Part shown: in pieces, positions 9,338 to 15,788 of the stretch
Numbering within the stretch: the stretch's first letter is position 1
How the letters are laid out: each line of letters begins with the position of its first letter
From: Melghirimyces profundicolus
Lineage (GTDB): Bacteria > Bacillota > Bacilli > Thermoactinomycetales > DSM-45169
Direction of reading: 5' to 3'
NCBI RefSeq assembly: GCF_003054245.1
Contig: NZ_QBKR01000004.1
Span: 124,001 to 188,000 of the forward strand
DNA length: 64,000 nt
Notes under the pieces: generated by a model
The model's database searches: none
What the model was told of the DNA's origin: nothing
The model's input: the letters and a program-made list of their open reading frames with translations, nothing else
Made by a program: the position numbers and the translations under genes

Positions 9338-9366
9338 ATTATGCCACACATTGGATAATTTGAAAA
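9338..9366 (-). promoter_or_regulatory. Sigma-A-type promoter of the amylopullulanase gene
   Basis: On the minus strand, TTTTCA (9366-9361) and CATAAT (9343-9338) are separated by 17 bases. Transcription would start about 55 bases before the TTG start, just upstream of the cre-like site. Confidence 0.6.
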
Positions 9367-9446
9367 ACAGTGATTTTTTTCATAAATCCTGACCGTATAC
9401 TCCCCTTTGTCGGATTCCTGAATATAGCAGGAAGAGCCGGGCACCC

Positions 9447-9475
9447 AAAAAAACGCCTTTCCACACGGAAAGGCG
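9447..9475 (-). terminator. Intrinsic terminator of pdxK
   Basis: CGCCTTTCC and GGAAAGGCG form a perfect 9-bp stem with a 4-base loop, followed by T7 on the minus strand, 12 bases past the pdxK stop. Confidence 0.9.
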
Positions 9476-9487
9476 GGGTTCTCATTC

Positions 9488-10285
9488 TCAAGTGTTTCTC
9501 CTCCGGTAAGCCCAGTGGTTGACGGGTCCAACCCCCTCCTCCCTGTCCCAGGCCTCCCGGATCGCTTCGGTGACAAAGGATTTGGCGATCTGGACAGCGG
9601 TCTCCACCGGGTTTCCCTTGGCCAGCTCCGCCGTGATCGCCGCCGACAGGGTGCACCCCGCTCCGTTGGTGTGGGGGGTGTCGATGCGATCCGCCTCCAG
9701 GACCACCACATATTTTCCGTCATACAGCACGTCCAGGGCTTTTTCCCCTTCCAGTCGCCCCCCTTTGACCAGGACGTAATCCGGCCCCAGTACATGGAGG
9801 CGGCGGGCCGCCTCCTTCATCTCCTCCAGAGAGCGGATGGTCATCCCGGTCAGCTTTTCCGCTTCCGGAAGGTTGGGGGTGACCACCTTCGCCAAGGGGA
9901 TCAACTCCTCCCGAACCGCCTTCAGCGCTTCCTCGTGGAGAAGGTTTCCTCCGGTCTTGGTCACGATCACCGGGTCCACCACCAATCGATCAAGGCCAAA
10001 TTTCTTCACCCGGTCGACCACCAGCCGAATCACTTCCGATGAATACAGCATTCCCGTTTTGAGGGCATCCACCCCCATCCCTTCCACGCCGGAGTCCAGC
10101 TGAGCCGCCACGGTTTCCGCCGATTGGGGAAAAAGATCCCTTTTCCCGTCGGGAAACAATGTGACAATGGCGGTGATCACCCCCATTCCGAACACGTCCA
10201 ACTCCTGAAAGGTTTTCAGATCTGCCTGGATGCCGGCCCCGCCCAGACTGTTGGAACCGGCCACGGACATCGCCCGATACTCCAT
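9488..10285 (-). CDS. pdxK: Pyridoxine/pyridoxal/pyridoxamine kinase (ThiD-like)
   Basis: A 265-residue ribokinase-fold kinase that phosphorylates B6 vitamers, and perhaps hydroxymethylpyrimidine. It begins MEYRAMSVAGSNSLGGAG after an AAGGAGGCAAGGT site. Substrate-site motifs are GAGIQADLKTFQE (17-29) and GVDALKTGML (71-80); the catalytic anion hole is GAGCTLSAA with Cys211. Overall sequence and length follow the Bacillus PdxK paralogue more than thiamine-operon ThiD: it has a VLYDG-x-x-VVLEADRIDTP stretch and a VGPVNH C-terminus. It is monocistronic with its own terminator and has no thiamine genes nearby, which also favours a B6 salvage role. Confidence 0.88.
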   Translation of the reverse strand: MEYRAMSVAGSNSLGGAGIQADLKTFQELDVFGMGVITAIVTLFPDGKRDLFPQSAETVAAQLDSGVEGMGVDALKTGMLYSSEVIRLVVDRVKKFGLDRLVVDPVIVTKTGGNLLHEEALKAVREELIPLAKVVTPNLPEAEKLTGMTIRSLEEMKEAARRLHVLGPDYVLVKGGRLEGEKALDVLYDGKYVVVLEADRIDTPHTNGAGCTLSAAITAELAKGNPVETAVQIAKSFVTEAIREAWDREEGVGPVNHWAYRRRNT

Positions 10286-10390
10286 ACCTTGCCTCCTTAT
10301 CAGCACACAGCGATGATTTCGTTCCCTGCACACCCTTCCATGATAACGGAAACGGGTGGCCGATCAAAACATCCCCCGTCATTCAGCCGC

Positions 10391-10425
10391 AAAAAAAACA
10401 AAGCCCCTATTGAAACGGGGGCTTT
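10391..10425 (-). terminator. Intrinsic terminator of the Old Yellow Enzyme gene
   Basis: CAAAGCCCC pairs with GGGGCTTTG (10399-10407 with 10417-10425), followed by a T8 tract on the minus strand. It lies between the oxidoreductase gene and pdxK. Confidence 0.85.
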
Positions 10426-10480
10426 GTCTCATCTGTCAGTCGACAACAACATTTTCCTGGGAAACGGTGCCTCCAATTTC

Positions 10481-11635
10481 CTATCTCATATGCGAATTTC
10501 CAAAATCGATTTCAAAATCCTTTAATTTTGCATTGGGGCTCAAAAACCTTTCGGGATGGAATTCATTTAACGTTTCGTTGTTTTTTACTTTACGAGGCCA
10601 ATCGCTGTTGGCCAAAGCTCCCCGGCCAATGGTGACGACATCTGCCTCCCCTTGTTCGATCATTTCTCTCGCCTTCACCGGATCATGAAGAGACCCGTTC
10701 GCCATGACCGGGATCTCCCCATACTTCTTGGCCAGCGCCGCAAGGGAAGCGCCTTGATCCCCAAAGGCAGGCTCCCAGGCTCCTTGATGTTCGTCCTTGT
10801 AATCAAAAGCAGGTTGCCACGCTTCATATTCTGTGACATGGATATAATCTAACCCAGCCTCAGCCAGTTGATGAAAGATCACCTTGGCATCTTTTTCTTT
10901 TCCTTCCCACTGATGTTGAAAGTCGTTCACTTTTCCTTGTGAGATCCGAATTCCAACCGTCATGTTATGACCCACGGCTCCCCTGACATGTTGGGACACT
11001 TCAACCAACAACCGGACACGGTTTTCCGTTGGACCTCCATACTCGTCGTTTCGCTGATTCGTGTAGTCCGTCAGAAATTGATCTAAAAGATACCCATTGG
11101 CACCATGAATCTCAATCCCGTCAAACCTGGCTTTTTTTGCCCGTTTGGCAGCTTCCGTAAAGCCAATGATCACATCTTGGATATCTTCTTTTGTCGCCTC
11201 CCGGGGCATGGGAAAGGGACCGTTTCCGCCGTACATTTCCATTTGCTCTCCTTTGGGTTGAACAGAAGACGGCGCCAAGGTTTCATTTTTAAATCGATTC
11301 CCTTGGGAGAGAGCCCCGGCGTGCATTAGCTGGATAAAGATTTTGCCACCTTCTCGATGAACCGAATCCACCACCCGTTTCCAGGCTTGCATTTGTTCTT
11401 CATTACAAATCCCCGGTTGATTCCAATAACCCTGACTGTACTTGTGATCCGGATAGGTTCCTTCCGTAATGATGAGCGCAAAACCACCACGGGCAAATTG
11501 GGTATAGTATGACACCATTGGATCCGTTGCCAGCCCCTCATCCGTCGCACTGGTGCGTGTCATGGGGGCGACCCCGATCCGGTTGTCGAGGCGGGTCGGC
11601 CCCAGTTGCATGGATTCAAACAAGCGGTTTGTCAA
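10481..11635 (-). CDS. Old Yellow Enzyme-family NADH:flavin oxidoreductase
   Basis: An FMN-dependent ene-reductase-type TIM barrel of about 384 residues; cytosolic. Typical features are the start TNRLFESMQLGPTRLDNRIG, APMTRTSA for FMN binding, FIQLMHAGALS, the substrate-binding pair in IHGANGYLLDQFL, and the C-terminal phosphate site IGRGALANSDWP. The frame extends upstream to 11704, but a strong GGAAGGAGG lies inside that extension. The TTG at 11635, 12 bases after this site, gives the normal family N-terminus; the spacing is long, so the start is less sure than the gene. Physiological substrate unknown. Confidence 0.9.
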   Translation of the reverse strand: MTNRLFESMQLGPTRLDNRIGVAPMTRTSATDEGLATDPMVSYYTQFARGGFALIITEGTYPDHKYSQGYWNQPGICNEEQMQAWKRVVDSVHREGGKIFIQLMHAGALSQGNRFKNETLAPSSVQPKGEQMEMYGGNGPFPMPREATKEDIQDVIIGFTEAAKRAKKARFDGIEIHGANGYLLDQFLTDYTNQRNDEYGGPTENRVRLLVEVSQHVRGAVGHNMTVGIRISQGKVNDFQHQWEGKEKDAKVIFHQLAEAGLDYIHVTEYEAWQPAFDYKDEHQGAWEPAFGDQGASLAALAKKYGEIPVMANGSLHDPVKAREMIEQGEADVVTIGRGALANSDWPRKVKNNETLNEFHPERFLSPNAKLKDFEIDFGNSHMR

Positions 11636-11733
11636 TGTAGAACCATGCCTCCTTCCAAAGTTCATTCTTACCCTGTCCATTCCGGTGATAACCATACTTT
11701 TCATGGGGGTTTATCAAACAGCCTCTGGAATTA

Positions 11734-11825
11734 TTTTGAAAAAGCGAGCGGCAGCATTTACCCAAAGCCGCTCCGGCTGCACTCACAGAGCACAAGTCTC
11801 GCCTGGGTCGCTTGCGGAAGGTATG
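11734..11825 (+). repeat. Palindromic interspersed repeat, copy 1 (left part only)
   Basis: About 90 bases match the left part of the repeat family described at 31022-31330, from TTGAAAAAGCGAGCGGCAGC through the ACTCACAGAGCACAAGTCTC core. The outer terminal repeat is degraded and the right half is missing. It lies upstream of the Old Yellow Enzyme gene. Confidence 0.85.
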
Positions 11826-12003
11826 ATCACACATCCAGGGACACCCCCCTGGGGGGCGATACCCCATACCCATTATGACGAAGGGACGGCCGAATAACCA
11901 TGATAGTCAACAGTATATTTTCTATATTCCAGGAGAAACGAGGTGCCATCTCCCTTCTTCCCTTCATACCTTGTTCATAGCTTATCAGGAAGGGGGAGGT
12001 AGT

Positions 12004-12423
12004 ATGGCAATCAGTCCCCTGTGTCGGGAATTTGCTCGTATTTTTGGCGGTCAGGCACAAGTGATTAACGGAGTGTGTACAGCTACCAAAGTTCGAAATA
12101 ACATCAGAGTGAGAATCATGGGGCGGAGATCGAGATCCTTCTTAACCATTCCAGCCGCTATTTCTTTTGAAAGCCGGGGTCGGGATGGTCGGGCTTTGTG
12201 CTTGGGGGAAACCGTGATTCTGACCCAAGAAATCAACCCGTTTATCAGCCGACTCCGAAGCGCAGGGATTCAGGTAACAGCTCTGCACAACCACTGGCTC
12301 TTTACCAATCCCCAAATTTGGTACATCCATTTTCAGACCATTCAACGTCCCTTGGTCTTTGCAAGGAATGTACGGAATGCCTCCAGGGTATTAACCAATC
12401 GACCCGTCGGTCCGTCAAAATAA
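12004..12423 (+). CDS. DUF1259 domain protein
   Basis: A 139-residue protein of the DUF1259 (LppY/LpqO) family, whose function is unknown. It starts at an ATG after GGAAGGGGGAGGTAGT. Family features are GETVILTQEINPFISRLRSA (about residues 73-92) followed by IQVTALHNHWLF and a YIHF motif, corresponding to the conserved MGDLVLLEDEV and VTALHNH regions of known members. It carries no signal peptide, unlike mycobacterial members. A small cationic peptide gene follows 74 bases downstream on the same strand, so the two may share a transcript. Confidence 0.8.
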   Translation: MAISPLCREFARIFGGQAQVINGVCTATKVRNNIRVRIMGRRSRSFLTIPAAISFESRGRDGRALCLGETVILTQEINPFISRLRSAGIQVTALHNHWLFTNPQIWYIHFQTIQRPLVFARNVRNASRVLTNRPVGPSK

Positions 12424-12497
12424 TAGACCCCCTTACCGCTTCTCTTGCAGAAGAGGTGTTTTATCCATTGATAGCCAAGAAGAAAGGAGGATCTTCC

Positions 12498-12659
12498 GTG
12501 TTATCTCTTTTGTCTCAAATGATGAAACAGCCTTGGGTTAACAAGATCATGGGTTTTTGGAATAAGGTGAGAGCTTTAATTGGAAAAATAGCTCCCTTTT
12601 TTCACTTGTTGAAGCCTTTGATCAAGAGTGGAAGAAGACCGCGACCGAACTTTGATTGA
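12498..12659 (+). CDS. Small cationic amphipathic peptide, candidate bacteriocin-like
   Basis: A 53-residue peptide starting at GTG, seven bases after a strong AAAGGAGG site. It begins MLSLLSQMMKQPWVNK, carries ten Lys/Arg and one Asp, and has two Trp. Hydrophobic and basic residues alternate as in an amphipathic helix, and it ends with an Arg/Pro-rich tail. No signal peptide or double-glycine leader is seen. Size, charge and Trp content resemble leaderless class II bacteriocins such as aureocin A53, but I see no sequence identity that proves it. It follows the DUF1259 gene. A membrane-active toxin or a structural peptide are alternatives; no transporter or immunity gene adjoins. Confidence 0.6.
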   Translation: MLSLLSQMMKQPWVNKIMGFWNKVRALIGKIAPFFHLLKPLIKSGRRPRPNFD

Positions 12660-12726
12660 GTCCCCATAGGAAACGCTCTCAGTTAAGGGTTACCCTTTTG
12701 ATTGGGAGGCGCCAGACGCCATTGTG

Positions 12727-12756
12727 TCCCCCCCTATCCGTCGGGTAGGGGGGGGA
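12727..12756 (+). other. Strong GC stem-loop after the cationic peptide gene
   Basis: A run of C, TA, a short loop, then TA and a run of G form a nearly perfect stem of about ten base pairs. No T-tract follows, so it is not a textbook terminator. It may protect the 3' end of the peptide mRNA. Confidence 0.5.
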
Positions 12757-12907
12757 TCTATTAAAAAACCAATCTTTTCAAAGAAAAGTGCAGACGACCG
12801 TATGCCTCCCGGACTCCCCGTATATGTTCCTGCCGGGTCGTTTCCCTTTCGTATCCATATCGATCCGATCGACAGTGAAGTTTGGTAAAAATAATACCAT
12901 TGTCTAT

Positions 12908-12936
12908 CACCTTTATGGATTTGAATTCATATTATG
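12908..12936 (+). promoter_or_regulatory. Candidate mother-cell (SigK-like) promoter
   Basis: CACC at 12908 and CATATTATG at 12928 are separated by 16 bases. This resembles the SigK pattern (AC, 16-17 bases, CATAnnnTA). It lies about 30 bases before the first of two mini-protein genes. The match is suggestive only. Confidence 0.3.
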
Positions 12937-12967
12937 ATATTGACATGATTTAAAAGGAGGGGTAGAA

Positions 12968-13063
12968 GTGTCTTCCCACTTTGATTCTTTTGGACTCCGT
13001 CGGTTGCTGCTGTTCCTTTTGGTCATCGCTACGATCTTTGCTTTGGTTGGGGCCATTTGGTAG
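12968..13063 (+). CDS. 31-residue single-span mini protein
   Basis: A GTG-started gene with a strong AAAAGGAGGGG site encoding 31 residues. A short polar N-terminus (SSHFDSFG) precedes LRRLLLFLLVIATIFAL and an AIW C-terminus, so it is one transmembrane helix with a twin-arginine positive start. It is nearly identical from LRRLLLF onward to the next gene, hence a tandem duplication. The size and shape recall YjcZ-type sporulation mini proteins of Bacillus, but I cannot confirm that family from sequence alone. Confidence 0.75.
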   Translation: MSSHFDSFGLRRLLLFLLVIATIFALVGAIW

Positions 13064-13094
13064 AAGTTATGTACGTAGAAAGGAGGTTTAAAAA

Positions 13095-13199
13095 ATGTCC
13101 TTTATTGGAAGTGGATTTGGTTTCGGCGGACTCCGTCGGCTGTTGTTGTTCCTGTTGGTCATCGCCACCATTTTCGCACTGGCTGGGGCCATTTGGTAA
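13095..13199 (+). CDS. 34-residue single-span mini protein, paralogue
   Basis: An ATG-started gene with an AAAGGAGGTTTAAAAA site encoding 34 residues. A Gly/Phe-rich N-terminus (FIGSGFGFGG) is followed by LRRLLLFLLVIATIFAL and ends AIW. It lies 31 bases after its paralogue and before a perfect terminator, so the two form a small operon. Glycine-rich N-termini before a single helix are common in YjcZ-like spore mini proteins; that link is inference. Confidence 0.75.
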   Translation: MSFIGSGFGFGGLRRLLLFLLVIATIFALAGAIW

Positions 13200-13205
13200 T
13201 AACTC

Positions 13206-13243
13206 AAAAATGGATCCGTTATTTTTAACGGATCCATTTTTTA
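13206..13243 (+). terminator. Intrinsic terminator of the mini-protein operon
   Basis: A 16-bp stem (AAAAATGGATCCGTTA with its complement, loop TTTT) ends in a T6 run, seven bases past the second mini-protein stop. Confidence 0.95.
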
Positions 13244-13623
13244 AATAATTTAACCGCGTTCATCCTGGTGCGAGCTTTAAGTTAATAGGCAAATGCTCTT
13301 TTTTATAAAAATATCAAAAAGCCCTAAACATCGGATATCAACTCTCATACGATAAAAGTAGACCAGCCAAACCGCAGCCGAGCCGGATCACACCGAACCG
13401 TAACCGTATCTTATTTACCTCCTTCCGGAAGCCGATACTTCGGTTTTCTTTTAAACCCTTGAAGATTCGATTATAAGAATCCTTCAAGGGTTATTTCAAT
13501 TTTTTCCTGCAATTCATATCAACCGCTCTTTTTTCAACGGATTCTTTCCATTAATTTTTCAAATGACAACAAATCAATTTGCTGGTTTGCATCTGAGAAG
13601 GCAATGGCAGGTGCACAAAAGCA
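13244..13623. other. Intergenic region with a free hairpin
   Basis: No supported gene. An 11-bp stem (AACCCTTGAAG with CTTCAAGGGTT, 13454-13492) is followed on the plus strand by a T-rich tail, so it looks like a terminator without a recognised gene before it. On the minus strand a strong AGGAGGTAA site (near 13420) is followed by ATA rather than a start codon and short frames only. Confidence 0.4.
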
Positions 13624-13650
13624 AAACACTCCCGCGATCCGGGAGTGTTT
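13624..13650 (-). terminator. Intrinsic terminator of cccB
   Basis: AAACACTCCCG pairs with CGGGAGTGTTT (13624-13634 with 13640-13650), followed by TGCTTTTG on the minus strand, five bases after the cccB stop. Confidence 0.75.
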
Positions 13651-13654
13651 CGAC

Positions 13655-13999
13655 TCATTTCTTGTCCGCCAGCCAGCCGGCCAGGTTTTTCCGTTCTTCC
13701 GGGTTGAGGGAAACCTGGGCGGGCATGGCCCCTTTTCCGCCCTGGATAATCGCTTCGATCTTCTTGGCGGAATACTTGGCCCCCACCTTTTCCAGGCTCG
13801 GCCCCTGGGCGCCCTCCAGGTTCTCACCGTGACAGCCCATGCAATTGCTTCGGTAGGTCGCCTTTGCTTGGGCGGCGTCCACTTCTGTTTCCCCGGAGGT
13901 GTCGCTCCCGGAAGCGGGCTGGGAACTTTGGGAACAACCGGTTACAGCGGCCGCCACAGCAAATGCCAAAATAAGTCCTTTCCAGCTGGATCGGTTCAT
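13655..13999 (-). CDS. cccB: Cytochrome c551-type lipoprotein
   Basis: A 114-residue membrane-anchored cytochrome c. The signal peptide ends in a lipobox (AVTGC, Cys about residue 21), followed by a polar Ser/Gly-rich linker. The single heme site is CMGCH, preceded by a Tyr-rich segment, and a distal Met ligand lies in GKGAMPAQVS. It aligns by eye with Bacillus CccB (c551), with shared NLEGAQGPSLEKVGAKYS and AGWLADKK-type stretches. It would shuttle electrons between the bc complex and cytochrome c oxidase on the outer membrane face. The ATG follows a GGAGGGGG site. It is monocistronic. Confidence 0.92.
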   Translation of the reverse strand: MNRSSWKGLILAFAVAAAVTGCSQSSQPASGSDTSGETEVDAAQAKATYRSNCMGCHGENLEGAQGPSLEKVGAKYSAKKIEAIIQGGKGAMPAQVSLNPEERKNLAGWLADKK

Positions 14000-14331
14000 C
14001 GCTGATCCCCCTCCTTCTCCCTCCATAATGCATTAAAATAAGTGCCTTAGATGCGGTTTCTTCCGAGAATTGTGTGTCAGATGGGGGGTTGCCCTCGATG
14101 GCGATCGAAACAAAGGCAGATCATTTGAAGTGATTGCTTGGGGAAGCGGAGGCCACAACAGATAAAAACACCCCTCAGCGACCGTTGGCCCGCGTTGAGA
14201 GGGGTTCAAACGTTTAAGAGGTCTTTTTACGGGAAAATAAAAATATAGATACAAATACCCACAGCGGTATACATGAACATCACAAAATGAAACCGAATAT
14301 GCTTGCAACCACTATCATCAGGAGGGATCCG
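14000..14331. other. Intergenic region between cccB and the CstB-like gene
   Basis: No gene seen. A stem of about ten base pairs with a bulge (CCCCTCA-GCG near 14167 with CGTTGAGAGGGG near 14190) is followed by TTCAAACGTTT. It might terminate an unrecognised transcript. The rest is AT-rich and should hold promoters for both divergent genes. Confidence 0.35.
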
Positions 14332-15738
14332 ATGATACTCCGCTACTTCTACAACGACAAACTGGCCCATGCTTCCTACCTGGTGGGTTGCCCGGCCACG
14401 GGAGAGGCCATCGTGATCGATCCGGGACGCGACGTGGAGCCCTACCTGAAAGCCGCGCGGAAAGAAGGATTAAAGGTGGTGGCCGCCGCCGAAACCCACA
14501 TCCATGCGGACTATGTGTCGGGGGCCCGGGAACTGGCCGACCGGGGGGAAGCCAAGCTCTACCTCTCCGGTGAAGGGGAAGGGAAATCCTTTCCGTATGC
14601 CAAAGAGCTCCATCATGAATTCCTCCAAGACGGAGACCGTTTCTCCATCGGCAACCTCACCCTGGAGGCGATGCACACCCCGGGGCACACCCCGGAGCAT
14701 CTCTCCTACCTTCTGACCGACGGGGGAGCCGAAGACCCGATGGGGATCTTCACCGGGGATTTTGTCTTTTTCGGTGATGTGGGACGACCCGATCTTCTGG
14801 AAAAATCCCTCGGAGTCTCCGGCTCCGCTGACGCCGGAGCGGAAGCGATGTTCCGTTCCCTTCAGCGGTTCAAGGAGTTGCCGGACTTCCTTCAGATCTG
14901 GCCGGCCCACGGGGCGGGCAGTGCCTGCGGCAAGTCCCTGGGCGCCGTCCCCTCGTCCACTGTGGGTTACGAAAAACGGTACAACTGGGCCCTGAAGGAG
15001 GAGGATCCGGAGTCGTTCAAGAAGGAGCTCCTGAATGAGCAGCCGGAACCGCCGCACTACTTCGCCGTCATGAAGCGGGTCAATAACGAAGGCCCGGAAC
15101 TCATCTCCCGCCTCTCAGCTCCCGGGAAGATGAAACCCTCCAAAAAAGCCGTCGACGAACAACTGGAGCGGGGCGCCACGGTGATTGACACCCGGGCTCC
15201 CGGGGATTTCGCTTCCGGCCACCTGCCGGGGACGATCAACATTCCATACACCCGGTTCTTCACCAACTGGGCCGGCTGGCTGATCGACTATGACCGCCCG
15301 GTTTACCTCATCGCCGATCCGGATCGGGTGAATGAGATGAAAAAAGATCTCTATTCCATCGGGATCGATCATTTGGAAGGGTATTTCGACCTCTCCGTCA
15401 TTGAGAAAACGGATGAAAAGGATCTGGAGCAATACCGGACCGTTTCCCCCGATGAAGCCGCCGAAAAAGTAAAAAACGGCGACTGGGAAGTGGTGGACGT
15501 CCGCATGAAAAACGAGTGGGACCAGGGCCACATCTCCGGCGCCCGCCACATCATACTGGGCGATCTGAAGGAAAAAATCAAAGGAGTCCCCAAGGACAAA
15601 CCGATCCTGGTCCACTGCAAATCCGGCGGCCGCTCCGCCATCGCCGCCAGCCTCCTCCAGGCCGAAGGCATCAAAAACGTGATCAACCTTCGCGGCGGTT
15701 TCGACGCCTGGAAGGAAAGAGGCCTGCCGAAGGTATGA
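14332..15738 (+). CDS. cstB: CstB-like persulfide dioxygenase-rhodanese fusion
   Basis: A 468-residue cytosolic sulfide-detoxifying enzyme. The N-terminal metallo-beta-lactamase domain (about 1-240) has the Fe-binding motif THIHAD (55-60), HTPGH with His119, TGD with Asp143 and PAHG with His193. It also keeps SACGKSLGAVP (Cys199), the extra cysteine seen in S. aureus CstB. A middle rhodanese-like domain (about 265-355) has Ala in YLIADPDRV where the catalytic Cys would be, so it is inactive. The C-terminal rhodanese (about 370-468) has the active loop CKSGGRS (Cys429). CstB oxidises low-molecular-weight persulfides to thiosulfate. ATG at 14332 follows AGGAGGGATCCG. Confidence 0.93.
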   Translation: MILRYFYNDKLAHASYLVGCPATGEAIVIDPGRDVEPYLKAARKEGLKVVAAAETHIHADYVSGARELADRGEAKLYLSGEGEGKSFPYAKELHHEFLQDGDRFSIGNLTLEAMHTPGHTPEHLSYLLTDGGAEDPMGIFTGDFVFFGDVGRPDLLEKSLGVSGSADAGAEAMFRSLQRFKELPDFLQIWPAHGAGSACGKSLGAVPSSTVGYEKRYNWALKEEDPESFKKELLNEQPEPPHYFAVMKRVNNEGPELISRLSAPGKMKPSKKAVDEQLERGATVIDTRAPGDFASGHLPGTINIPYTRFFTNWAGWLIDYDRPVYLIADPDRVNEMKKDLYSIGIDHLEGYFDLSVIEKTDEKDLEQYRTVSPDEAAEKVKNGDWEVVDVRMKNEWDQGHISGARHIILGDLKEKIKGVPKDKPILVHCKSGGRSAIAASLLQAEGIKNVINLRGGFDAWKERGLPKV

Positions 15739-15750
15739 AACACCGTCCTT

Positions 15751-15783
15751 AAAAATCCCGTACCCAAAGGTACGGGATTTTTT
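15751..15783. terminator. Bidirectional intrinsic terminator
   Basis: AAAAATCCCGTACC, loop CAAA, GGTACGGGATTTTTT. A 14-bp stem with T-tracts on both strands serves the convergent cstB-like and helicase genes. Confidence 0.92.
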
Positions 15784-15788
15784 CGTGC

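Noticed and set aside
13320-13440. Minus-strand mini gene after an AGGAGGTAA site
   Set aside because: The codon at the right distance is ATA and the frames are short or interrupted; a decayed mini protein is possible but unsupported.
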